Shown piece after piece: positions 18,399 to 26,859 of a stretch of DNA of 63,409 bases. The stretch comes from Bacillota bacterium (GTDB lineage: Bacteria; Bacillota; Sulfobacillia; Sulfobacillales; JAIMBI01): assembly GCA_021797815.1 (NCBI GenBank), contig JAJZYZ010000003.1, positions 53,091-116,499 on the forward strand, given 5' to 3'. The translations under genes were made by a program, and so were the position numbers. The notes beneath the pieces are model-generated. The model saw nothing but the letters and a program-made list of their open reading frames with translations, did no database searches and was not told where the DNA came from. Within the stretch, counting starts at the first letter, position 1. Every line of letters starts with the position of its first letter.

Positions 18399-18989
18399 GT
18401 GGGCCTCCTCTGTTCGCGTGTTGACACCTGCCGGAATCATGGGGCGGCCCCCGCGAACCGTGACCGACCGGTCGCCTGCAAAGCGTACCAGAGCTCCGCC
18501 GCCGAGTGGCACATCCACGATGCGTAAGAAGGACGCTTTAAAGATAGCGGGGCAAGCCGGGACGGAGCGGCCGGCCCGATTGTGCGACGCTTCTCATCGA
18601 CGCCCTCACCATGCGGGTCGCGGCGTCGGGCAAACGAGCTCCATGGCTTTTGGAGCCAGCCGGTCCGCCCCCGTCCGCGTTGGAGGCGGCACCGACCGGC
18701 GCCTGGTCTGCCTGACGTCCGCAGGCGGCCAATGCCGGAGGCAGCCGGTCCCCGAGGGAGCCAAAACCGCCTCCGCTGGCCCATCATCGCGGCCGTGCGA
18801 GCACAAGTTTCGCCTTCGGTCGGGTCGTGCGTGTTCCGTGAGCCGCGAAGGGCTCGCCTCTGGTCGCTCAACTTCTCTAATCACGCCTCAACGTCTGATG
18901 AACACGCCATCGGACGTCCTCTCACATATCTCTAGAAATCTCGATTAAAATCAAATCATGTCAGGACCACTCTAGGAGGTGACCGGTCA
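18399..18989. other. Intergenic region, about 590 bp, mostly non-coding
   Basis: Divergent region between the aldo/keto reductase and the second APC permease. Frames here lack protein-like composition. The last 80 bp turn AT-rich; TAAAAT at 18946-18951 with CTCACA at 18921-18926 (19 bp spacer) is a weak promoter candidate for the permease. Confidence 0.5.
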
Positions 18990-20537
18990 GTGGAACTTCG
19001 AAGGCGTCTTGGGATGTGGGACCTTGTCATCCTGGGGATCGGCGGCGCGGTCGGAACCGGCGTGTTGTTCTCGAATGCCGGCATGGCAGCTCTCGCCGGT
19101 CCAGGGGTTATCGTGGCCTGGATCGTCGGCGCCATCTTCTACTTCTTTATAGGGCTCACATATGCGGACCTCGGGGCGCTGTACCCGGAAGCGGGCGGTC
19201 CCTCGCGATACAGCCTCTACACGCACGGACGGGTGACGAACCTCGTCAACTCGTTTTCCGACCTCATCTGGTACCTCTTCATCCCTCCTATTGAGGCGCT
19301 GGCCGCCGCCGAGGGGATCAACTACTTCTATCCGCATCTCGTGAACGCGAGCGGCGGTCCGACGACGCTTGGGGCCGTCGTCGGGGCCATCCTGCTTCTC
19401 ATCTTCCTGCCGTTCAACTACTACGGCATCAACCTGTTCCGGAATTCCACCAACCTCCTCGGGGGCGTCAAGCTCCTGATATATCTGCTGGTCGCCGTCG
19501 GATTCCTGTCGCTCGGCCACTTCGGAAACTTGAGCCTTCACGGCATTGGCTTCATGCCCTTCGGCGTCGGCGGGATTTTCGCGGCAATTCCTCTGGCCAT
19601 GTTCGCGTTCGGAGGAATTCGCGTTCTGCCCGACTACGCGGAGGAGACGACCGAACCGCGCATCCTCCGAAGGAGCATCGTCACCACGGTTATCGGGCAG
19701 ACCATCGTATACGTGCTGTTCGCCGTCGCATTTGTGGTGTCGGTGCGCTGGTCGGCCTTCGGCATCAAGACCGGCGCGTGGGCCTCCGCCACCAGCCTGC
19801 CCGGCAATCCATTCCTGGCTCTGGCCGGCAAGATCCATGTCGGCTGGCTCATCATCCTGACCGTGATCATTGCCATTCTGGGACCGTTCGTCACCGGGTA
19901 CATCTACCAGGGCGGCGGCAGCCGGGTCATGTTCGCGATGGGTCGGAGCGGGGTCCTGAGTCAGAAGGTGCGCGCCATCTCCGAACGCTATCGGATTCCC
20001 GGGCCGGCCCTCATCGTGTTCACGGTGGTCGGCATCATCGTTGCCTACATCGCGGCTCCGCTGCCCAGCATCTATCAACTGATAAGCGATGCCGTGGTGG
20101 CCGGTTACATCGGCTTTGCCGTGAACCCGGTGGCGGTCATGGCGCTCGCGCGCCAGGGCCATCAGGGGCGCGTGCGTACGAACGGTGTCATCTCGGTCCT
20201 GGCGTTTGCGGCGGCGGCGCTCATTGCGTATTGGAGCGGCTGGCCGTCGGTTCCCTACGCTGTCGCCATCCTGGCCGTACTGAGCCTGGGATTCGGCCTG
20301 TACTACCGGGTGGGTGACCATTTCAAAAACGCGGTCTGGTACCTGGTGTGGATTCTTTTCATCACCGCCATGACCTACGTGGGAAGTGTGGGCCGGCTGT
20401 CTATCATCCCCTTTGCCTGGGGAAGCATTCTTGTGGCCGTCGTCTCGGTGGGATTGTTCCTCCCGTGGGGCGTTGCCTCCCGTCTCGAGAAGGCCGCCCG
20501 GGAGCCGGGCGAGGAGGAGGCGGCCGCGGCCGGCTAG
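18990..20537 (+). CDS. APC superfamily amino-acid permease
   Basis: A 515-residue protein with about 12-14 hydrophobic segments. The TM1 motif ILGIGGAVGTGVLFSNAG is the classical G-x-G-x-G APC substrate loop; GLTYADLGALYPEAGGPSRYSLYTHG and FAFGGIRVLPDYAEETTEPR cover TM2 and TM6. The GTG at 18990 follows AGGAGGT with ten-base spacing. It differs from the 14.9 kb permease in length and sequence. Substrate unknown; an amino acid or polyamine is likely for uptake. Confidence 0.9.
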   Translation: MELRRRLGMWDLVILGIGGAVGTGVLFSNAGMAALAGPGVIVAWIVGAIFYFFIGLTYADLGALYPEAGGPSRYSLYTHGRVTNLVNSFSDLIWYLFIPPIEALAAAEGINYFYPHLVNASGGPTTLGAVVGAILLLIFLPFNYYGINLFRNSTNLLGGVKLLIYLLVAVGFLSLGHFGNLSLHGIGFMPFGVGGIFAAIPLAMFAFGGIRVLPDYAEETTEPRILRRSIVTTVIGQTIVYVLFAVAFVVSVRWSAFGIKTGAWASATSLPGNPFLALAGKIHVGWLIILTVIIAILGPFVTGYIYQGGGSRVMFAMGRSGVLSQKVRAISERYRIPGPALIVFTVVGIIVAYIAAPLPSIYQLISDAVVAGYIGFAVNPVAVMALARQGHQGRVRTNGVISVLAFAAAALIAYWSGWPSVPYAVAILAVLSLGFGLYYRVGDHFKNAVWYLVWILFITAMTYVGSVGRLSIIPFAWGSILVAVVSVGLFLPWGVASRLEKAAREPGEEEAAAAG

Positions 20538-20656
20538 GCCGGCAGCTGGAACCGGCCAGGATGGCCTCGGCCTTCTCCGAAAAGCGTTCCCCGCTTATGG
20601 ATTTTTCCTGTCCGGCGAGGGGCGCTTTTCTATGGCATCCCCAAAGACTCCCCCAA

Positions 20657-20768
20657 CCGCGGCCAACCCATGCTGCGCTGTAAAAGTGCTTCTCGAAAAG
20701 AGGAGGTTCGCCTGTCCGCGGCCAACCCGACAGGTTGACAGCTCCGATTGCGCAACGGGGAGGTTCGC
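20657..20768. repeat. Imperfect tandem duplication in the leader of the AraC-type gene
   Basis: CCGCGGCCAACCC occurs at 20657-20669 and 20716-20728 (period 59); GGAGGTTCGC occurs at 20702-20711 and 20759-20768 (period 57). The second GGAGG is the ribosome binding site of the downstream ORF, so the RBS-bearing unit appears duplicated. Confidence 0.7.
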
Positions 20769-20772
20769 ATCA

Positions 20773-21084
20773 ATGCATCGTGCCACCGCCGCGCCATCCG
20801 TCGTGCCGGCGACCCTCACCGTGGAAGTGGCGGGCACGGCCTACCGGTGGGTGGGAACCCTGGTTTTGGAAGAGTCGGCAGGCGATGTCCCGGCCGTGGT
20901 ACGGCGGGCGATGGAGTATATCGACGCCCACATTGGCGAGCCCGGCCTGAGCCTGGCCAATGTCGCCGACGCCATCCCGGTGTCGAAGTGCTATCTGGCC
21001 CGTCGATTCAAGGAGGCGTGCGGCATGACCTGTAATACGTATATCGACACCCGGCGCGCCAACCTGGTTGAGGTGCAGGCTTAG
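20773..21084 (+). CDS. Short AraC/XylS-type DNA-binding protein, truncated
   Basis: A 103-residue protein. Residues about 43-103 match the first half of an AraC DNA-binding domain: AMEYIDAHIGEPGLSLANVADAIPVSKCYLARRFKEACG, then M-T-x-N-T-Y-I-D-T-R-R. It stops at RRANLVEVQA, before the second helix-turn-helix (normally R-x-x-x-A-x-x-L-L ... I-A-x-x-x-G-F). No sugar-binding domain is present. The ATG at 20773 follows GGGGAGG. It may be a decayed regulator or a minimal one-HTH protein. The 900 bp downstream has no clear gene, which favours decay. Confidence 0.65.
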   Translation: MHRATAAPSVVPATLTVEVAGTAYRWVGTLVLEESAGDVPAVVRRAMEYIDAHIGEPGLSLANVADAIPVSKCYLARRFKEACGMTCNTYIDTRRANLVEVQA

Positions 21085-21987
21085 CGTCCGCTCCCCGCGT
21101 CTGACCGTTTACGCCGTCGGCCATCGCTCGGAAATGTCATGTCGGTGAGCGGCCGAACTTCCATGCACCCGTTGCCGCGGCGGCCAAACCCTCCAGCCCA
21201 CACAGACCCATCGGATCGGCCAAGGGACCACGCGTCCTGGCAGCGCGGCCTCTCCGGCATCTGATCCCGATGTGACGAGAGCCCGCGACACGTCGGTTTC
21301 CAAGAGCGTCTCCGCCGTGACCGTGATGCCACCGTCCGGAACGACCGTGAACGGCGTGTCTCGCCATATGGGTGGGCCACGAGGGTCGGCCGGGCCAGAC
21401 CGTCCCGGCTCTCCCTGCCGGTCCGGCGACGTATCCGCCTTCACCGGGGGCCCCAGCGCCTTCGTATAGACGACCGCCGAGCTCAAAGCCGCGCTTTTCG
21501 CTTCCAGCTCCGGTTTCTGCTTCGTGGGCGGCACCAGCGAGTGAGCACCGCACCGGTTAGCCGACAGGGCTCGCAAGACGGGGAAGCCAATCCTGTACCG
21601 GATTGCCGCCGACTCCAGGGGATCGGGCCATGACGTTCACCCCATCGCGCTCCGGAACGATGCGGTCCCCGCCTCGCCTGCAACCTCGGCGAGTCAGACG
21701 ATCTCCCGAGCGGGCCCAGCTCTCCTAAGGTCCCGGTCCCTATCCTCCCGCGCGGCCTGAGGCCGAAAGTCAAGACGAGAGGCGCGGCACGCTCGTCTTG
21801 GCAGATCCCCTCGGGCGTCTTCAAGCGCGACGCCCCGCCCCTCCCGCAAAAACTTTGTCCGCAGGGTGCGGGGCATCGCCTTGCGGCGGGCGCCATGGCC
21901 CTCTGGGGCTGGCAGGGCAGCCTGACCGGCTCGCAATTTGGGCGGCGCAGAACAACAATGCTCCGAGCCGCCGCACTGAGGCGCTCT
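21085..21987. other. Gene-poor region, about 900 bp
   Basis: Several overlapping open frames exist on the minus strand (for example 21109-21576), but their composition is arginine/proline/glycine-rich and I recognise no family. Possibly the remains of the missing half of the AraC gene and other decayed sequence. Confidence 0.4.
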
Positions 21988-22857
21988 CTAGGGACTGCCC
22001 TCCGTCTGGTTGGTCGCACGCACGGCCGCGGCGGTCAGAAGAACGGTTGCGGCCACGCCGACCGCCTCGTGAATGGCCAGCACGGCCTCCGCGAGATGGC
22101 TGGCCACCAGCAGCATCCCGAGCAGTGCCTGCACCACCACCGTCAAAAAGCCTGCCACCAGGTACGGAGCCGTACCGGCCGGAAGGCGCCGACGGCCAAG
22201 AAATGCCGCCACCGCCAGTCCTATCAGAAGAGCCCCCAGAAGCCAGTGCCAGAGTCCGGCGTAGCTCCCCTCGGCGATGCCAAGGATCCGCACGCCTGCC
22301 CACAGCGCCGGCACCGGCAGGTCGAGATGCGCGAGGTAGCTTCCCATCATCACAGTAACCCAGGCAACTCCGGCCGCCGCCCAGAGAATCGGCACCCCTG
22401 CCCTCTCGAGAAGCCGCGCGCCGTCCCGTCCGGCCAGGAGAGCCTCCACCATCAGGGTGGCGAGAAACGCCGTGGCCACACCGTCATGAACGGCCACCAC
22501 CCCCGCCGGAATCCCGTTCAGCACGATGGCCGCTCCGAGGGCCACCTGGGCGAGAAGGAGGAAAACGGCGAGCCAGGACAGTCTTCGCGCCCACTTGTTC
22601 CTGGAGTACCGTAAGGTCGCGTAGACGGCGGCCACCACCAACACCGACACGACGCCGGCCACGACCCGGTGACTCCACTCCACATCCCCGTGAAACGTGC
22701 CCGGAGGGAGCCACTGGCCGCGGCAGTCGGGCCAGTTCGCTCCACACCCGAACCCGGAGTCGGTCGAAGTCACGAACCCACCGAGGACCACGAGTCCGAA
22801 CGTGAGAAGCGTGCTCGCCCCCCAAAGCAGAAGAAGCACCCGCCGCGTAATCCCCAT
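21988..22857 (-). CDS. ctaA: Heme A synthase
   Basis: A 289-residue, eight-helix membrane enzyme oxidising heme O to heme A for aa3-type oxidases. Four heme-ligand histidines are visible in SHRVVAG, VHDGVAT, WHWLLGALL and IHEAVGV, plus the extracellular cysteine pair CGANWPDC seen in Bacillus-type CtaA. The frame is open upstream of 22857, but the ATG at 22857 (ITRRVLLLLWGAS) fits family N-termini; GCGGGG lies just upstream. No cytochrome oxidase genes are in the window. It is divergent from the ABC permease pair. Confidence 0.93.
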   Translation of the reverse strand: MGITRRVLLLLWGASTLLTFGLVVLGGFVTSTDSGFGCGANWPDCRGQWLPPGTFHGDVEWSHRVVAGVVSVLVVAAVYATLRYSRNKWARRLSWLAVFLLLAQVALGAAIVLNGIPAGVVAVHDGVATAFLATLMVEALLAGRDGARLLERAGVPILWAAAGVAWVTVMMGSYLAHLDLPVPALWAGVRILGIAEGSYAGLWHWLLGALLIGLAVAAFLGRRRLPAGTAPYLVAGFLTVVVQALLGMLLVASHLAEAVLAIHEAVGVAATVLLTAAAVRATNQTEGSP

Positions 22858-23038
22858 CACCCCGCTTATTCGTCTGACGCTACCGGGGGCAGCTGGCAGC
22901 ACCAACGGGCGGAAGTCGGGTTTCGAGGGGGCCGACTGTCGAGACATGAACGCCGACGCCCACCGGGACATGAAGGATGGAGCCGCGAGCGGTCCTTCCC
23001 GGAGCGACGCCAAAGACGCCGGACATCGAGAGACTCGC

Positions 23039-23986
23039 ATGCCGGGAGGAGGATCACCATTCGAGTCGAGAAGGAGGGAGAGCAGGGGAGGGGTTGGCCT
23101 GACAGACGCCCAGGAACGCGCCGAAGCCCGCGAGAGTGCCGCCCGCGGCCGCACGGCCCGCCGGCTCCTGCACGAACATGGTTTCTGGCTGGGCACGGTC
23201 TTGCTTGCCGGCCTGGTCGGCTTTGCCTTTTTAGGTCCCCACCTCTATCACCAGAGCCCGTATGCCATCAATGCCAACCTGTCACTCGCCGGCCCGGGTC
23301 GCGGACGCCCGCTCGGAAGTGACGTCCTCGGCCGCAATGAGCTGGCGCGGCTGATGCTGGGCGGCCAGGCCTTCCTTCTTATCGGATGCTTCTCGGCCAT
23401 AATAGCCGTCGGCGTCGGCATCGTTGTCGGTCTGGTCGGGGCCCTGGGCGAGGGGACCGCTCCCTCCCTGCTCATGTGGTTCTCTGACACCGTGCTCAAC
23501 ATCCCCCAGGTGGTGCCGCTCCTCCTGTTCGAGGTCCTGCTGGTCCCGAACGTGCTCACGTTCGTCATCGTCATCGGCGGCACCGGATGGCCGTCGGTTG
23601 CGCGCATGGTGCGGGCAGCGGCCCTGGAGGCGGGCGCTCGAGACTACGTCGAGGCGGCCCGCGCCCAGGGGGCGTCGGGGCCGCGCATTTATTTCCGGCA
23701 CGTGCTGCCGAACATCCGCGGCACCTTGCTGACGGCCGCCAGCCAGCAGGCCAATCAGGGCGTGCTGGTTCTGGCCACCGTCTCCTTCCTCGCCTTTGGC
23801 CTTCCCCCACCGCTCCCCAACTGGGCCAATATGATTGCAAACAGTTTCGGATCCATTCAGAGCGGGGCGTGGTGGCTTGTCATCCCTCCCGGGGTCGCGT
23901 TCGTGCTCCTGCAGATAGGCGTGAACTTGACCGCGGACGGCCTCCACCGCGCCCTCGAAGTCAGAACCGGGGAGCGTGTGCGCTGA
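23039..23986 (+). CDS. ABC transporter permease, DppC/OppC type
   Basis: A peptide/nickel-type ABC permease with about six membrane segments. Visible: N-terminal HGFWLGTVLLAGLVGFAFLGP, the LGSDVLGRNELARLMLGG sequence typical of DppC/OppC, and the EAA loop EAGARDYVEAARAQGASGPRIYFRHVLPN. The start is unclear: ATG at 23039 is used, ATG at 22949 is possible; both have weak ribosome sites. The stop overlaps the next start (TGATG), so the two permeases are translationally coupled. No binding protein or ATPase gene is adjacent. Confidence 0.85.
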   Translation: MPGGGSPFESRRRESRGGVGLTDAQERAEARESAARGRTARRLLHEHGFWLGTVLLAGLVGFAFLGPHLYHQSPYAINANLSLAGPGRGRPLGSDVLGRNELARLMLGGQAFLLIGCFSAIIAVGVGIVVGLVGALGEGTAPSLLMWFSDTVLNIPQVVPLLLFEVLLVPNVLTFVIVIGGTGWPSVARMVRAAALEAGARDYVEAARAQGASGPRIYFRHVLPNIRGTLLTAASQQANQGVLVLATVSFLAFGLPPPLPNWANMIANSFGSIQSGAWWLVIPPGVAFVLLQIGVNLTADGLHRALEVRTGERVR

Positions 23987-24912
23987 TGATGCGCTATATC
24001 GCCTCGCGCACGGCCATTGCCCTCCTGTCTCTGATGGCCATCTCGCTGGCCGTGTTCGGTCTGCTGCACTTAGACGCGGCCACTCCCGCCGCGGCCATTC
24101 TGGGCATCCGGCACGACACTCCCGCCAATATCGCGGCGCTCAACCGGGCGATGGGACTTAATCTCCCGGTCCCGGTTCAGTACGCGCACTGGCTCTCAAC
24201 CTTCACGCGCCCCCACGGCGCCGGAACGCGCATCCTGCTTGGCAATCTGCCCGTCACCCTGGAACTCCTGGGACTGGGCATGGGCTTCTCTCTCCTCCTC
24301 GGCGCCTGGGTCGCCCTCTATCAGGTGCAGCGCCCTGGCTCGCGGGGTGAGAAAGCGCTCACCGCCGCCACCTACATCATGTCGGCCGTGCCGGGATTCT
24401 GGCTCGCCATCATCCTGGTGTGGATCTTCACTCTGAACTTTCTCTGGCTTCCGCCGCCCGGCCCTCCGCTTCCCGACCAGATGGGGTTCTGGTGGTGGGC
24501 ACGGTTTGAGACACTGCCCGTGGCCACCATCGCCCTCACGACGGTCGGGTACTGGTCACGGCAGTTCAGGTCCGCGCTGGAAGAGGCGCTCCGATCCGAG
24601 TACGTACGGACGGCGCGTGCGAAGGGACTTCCCGAGCGACGCATCCTGTACCGGCACGTATTGCGAAACGCCGTCCTGCCGCTCATCGCGCTGGCCGGCC
24701 TCTCTTTGCCGAACGCGCTCAACACGGTGATTGCCGTCGAGGTCATCTTCTATCTGCCGGGTGCCGGCCGGCTCCTCATCAACAGCGTAAACGGCCTGTT
24801 TTTTACCACGGCCACCAGCGTGGCCATGGTCCTGGCGCTGGTGACGGTGGGCGCCAACTGGCTCGCCGATATCAGCTATAGTCTTATTGACCCCCGCATC
24901 GAATATCATTGA
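23986..24912 (+). CDS. ABC transporter permease, DppB/OppB type
   Basis: A 308-residue partner permease. N-terminal helix ASRTAIALLSLMAISLAVFGLLHL, LGNLPVTLELLGLGMGFSLLLG and the EAA loop EALRSEYVRTARAKGLPERRILYRHVLRNAVLPL match DppB/OppB. The ATG at 23986 overlaps the preceding stop. The gene order C-B is the reverse of the usual B-C order, and the ATP-binding and substrate-binding genes are absent from the neighbourhood. Confidence 0.88.
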   Translation: MMRYIASRTAIALLSLMAISLAVFGLLHLDAATPAAAILGIRHDTPANIAALNRAMGLNLPVPVQYAHWLSTFTRPHGAGTRILLGNLPVTLELLGLGMGFSLLLGAWVALYQVQRPGSRGEKALTAATYIMSAVPGFWLAIILVWIFTLNFLWLPPPGPPLPDQMGFWWWARFETLPVATIALTTVGYWSRQFRSALEEALRSEYVRTARAKGLPERRILYRHVLRNAVLPLIALAGLSLPNALNTVIAVEVIFYLPGAGRLLINSVNGLFFTTATSVAMVLALVTVGANWLADISYSLIDPRIEYH

Positions 24913-25045
24913 CCGGCTCCCTATCGCCCAGGCTGGAGACGTCCCGTATCAAGAGAGACACGCGCGGCCCATGAAATCGGCGTCTCTCAACTCTCCCTGG
25001 TCCGGATGACCCATCACGAAGGTCTCGGCGAGCCGCTTGTCACGC

Positions 25046-26740
25046 TCACAGCGAGCGGTCGCCGGACGACCCCTCGCCCAGCACCCGGACCGTCCCGGCG
25101 TCCCCGTCGAGCTCGAGGCGCATCCCGGTGATGATCCGCCGGGTCGCGGCCGGCACCGCCAGCACGGCGGGTATGCCAAATTCGCGCGCCACCACGGCCG
25201 CATGACTGAGGGCCCCGCCGGCCTCGGTCACGAGTCCCCCCAGCATCGGAAACCAGGTGGCCCAGCTGGGATTGGTGGTCCCGGTGACCAGAATCTCACC
25301 CGCCTGCAGGGCCGGTGCCTCCGCGATCGTGCGCAGGACGCGCGCCACCCCGGTCACCCGGCCATGCGAGGCGGGAAGGCCCCGGAAAAGCCCTGGATCG
25401 TCAGGACCGGCCGTGGGTGGCAGTGAAGCGTCCTCCCCATCGAACAGGGGATGCGCGGGAGGTGGCGCCCCGACGGTTCCAAGCTCTGTGGGGGCCTCGA
25501 AATCGCGCCACCGTTCCATTTCGGCCCGCCGTTCGAAGACTCGTTCCTTCAGACCGTCCATCTCACCCCGAAGCGCGGGGACAAGCTCTCCGGTTTCCAG
25601 CAGCTCCACATCCTGGACCTGGTCGAGGATGCCGCGGGCCGCAAGCCGCCTCGCAAACTCCATCACGATGCGCCGGAAATGATACGGAGCCTTCTGGTCG
25701 ATGTAGAAATTGTGGTCTTCCATGAGGCGGCTTGCGAATGCGGCATTTCGCAGCAGGGTGTCAAACTCTTCCTGCACCATCCGCGGGTAGCCCTGCAGAC
25801 GGGTCCGCACCTCCCGCAGGCGAGCGTCGCGTGCGGCCACCACGTCCAGGCGCTGCGCGCGTGCGATTCCCCCGCCCCGGTCCAGAATGCCCCGGAGGTT
25901 TTGAAGAGGGAGTGTCGGTTCTTCGTCCCAGGTAGGATCTGTAAATGCCCCTACCAGTTTCTGTCCGTGAACCTTTATGAAGTGGACAAACCGATCGCGG
26001 AATTCGGCACCCCCCGGCACTTTCGAGAGGGAGGCGTCCACGTCTGCCCACGACCCCGCCGCTACGACCCGCGCCAGGTCCGGGTGCGCTGCGACGAACG
26101 CGGCCAGATCTACCAGCGCCTCTCCGTCCGCAACGCTCCAGCTGTGACCCCCGGCCGTGAACAGGCGCGTGCCGAACTCCGTCTCCGGCCCAAAAAGGTC
26201 CCGACAAAAGCGGTCGAGTTCACCCTGGACGTAGCTGCAGCCAAACACCAGCTCAAAGTGCACCTCCCACAGGGTCCGCCCGGCCGCATCCGCCCGGTCG
26301 AAAGCCTCGGCGAGCTCCGCATCCGTGGCGCCCGCGGGTGGAAGCCCTTCAAGCGTCTGCAGGGACCCCTCGATGCGCGGCCACCACAGCCGCTGGAAGT
26401 GGGCCTCGACATCCGCGCATAGGGCATCGAGCTTCTGCTGCGCCCGCGCCGCCCGGGCACGGAGCTCTTCCTCTCCCAGCACAAGCGGCACCTCGGCCGA
26501 AAACTCAAAGGTATTGAAGCGGTGTCGGCGGACGTCGGCCAGGGGAACCTCCCAGTATGCGTATCCGTGGCGAATCCCATCGTGAACCCAGGGCAGCGAT
26601 GCCATTATGGGAGCGGACGGACCCGCTACGTGCTCCGTGTCCCGCGTCCAGTGCAAGAACGCATCGGCCGGATGGGCCCAGATGACCGGAAAGTCCTCAC
26701 GTTCCGGAATCGGAGTGCCGGGGGGCTGCTCGGCCACCAC
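25046..26740 (-). CDS. PEP-utilizing enzyme-like protein (swivelling His domain, no ATP-grasp domain)
   Basis: A 564-residue protein. The C-terminal ~110 residues form the PEP-utilizing-enzyme mobile domain with phospho-histidine H513 in GGALSHAAVVAREFGIPAVLAV. The first ~400 residues are largely helical, with several W/F/H-rich motifs (WAHPADAFLHWTRD, LWWPRIEGSL), reminiscent of the PEP-synthase/rifampicin phosphotransferase-like central region but without an N-terminal ATP-grasp module. The GTG at 26740 has AGGAGG seven bases upstream. Such proteins usually work with a separate ATP-grasp subunit, which is not here. It follows the MFS gene on the same strand, with an operator-like repeat in between. 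Confidence 0.7.
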   Translation of the reverse strand: MVAEQPPGTPIPEREDFPVIWAHPADAFLHWTRDTEHVAGPSAPIMASLPWVHDGIRHGYAYWEVPLADVRRHRFNTFEFSAEVPLVLGEEELRARAARAQQKLDALCADVEAHFQRLWWPRIEGSLQTLEGLPPAGATDAELAEAFDRADAAGRTLWEVHFELVFGCSYVQGELDRFCRDLFGPETEFGTRLFTAGGHSWSVADGEALVDLAAFVAAHPDLARVVAAGSWADVDASLSKVPGGAEFRDRFVHFIKVHGQKLVGAFTDPTWDEEPTLPLQNLRGILDRGGGIARAQRLDVVAARDARLREVRTRLQGYPRMVQEEFDTLLRNAAFASRLMEDHNFYIDQKAPYHFRRIVMEFARRLAARGILDQVQDVELLETGELVPALRGEMDGLKERVFERRAEMERWRDFEAPTELGTVGAPPPAHPLFDGEDASLPPTAGPDDPGLFRGLPASHGRVTGVARVLRTIAEAPALQAGEILVTGTTNPSWATWFPMLGGLVTEAGGALSHAAVVAREFGIPAVLAVPAATRRIITGMRLELDGDAGTVRVLGEGSSGDRSL

Positions 26741-26819
26741 TTCACACCTCCTTTAACGCTGTCCTCATATCGGTCCGGCGTTCCCACCCATAATTGTCCG
26801 GCATTATTGGCGGTGCGGC

Positions 26820-26858
26820 ATGATTCCGGCATTTATTCGCGCGGAATCATCTGATTCC
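26820..26858. promoter_or_regulatory. Three alternating TGATTCC half-sites (operator candidate)
   Basis: TGATTCC at 26821-26827, its inverse GGAATCA at 26843-26849, and TGATTCC again at 26852-26858. The outer pair ATGATTCC/GGAATCAT (26820-26850) is a perfect 8 bp inverted repeat with a 15 bp spacer; the inner pair is a 7 bp inverted repeat with a 2 bp spacer. It lies just after the MFS stop and about 80 bp before the PEP-enzyme-like gene, in AT-rich sequence. Confidence 0.5.
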
Positions 26859-26859
26859 T

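Noticed and set aside
18987-20321. 444-codon minus-strand frame opposite the APC permease
   Set aside because: It is the antisense of a clear transporter; product is Asp/Arg/His-rich without motifs.
14942-20537. Riboswitch or T-box upstream of the amino-acid permeases
   Set aside because: I looked for conserved T-box and lysine/glycine riboswitch sequence blocks and found none.
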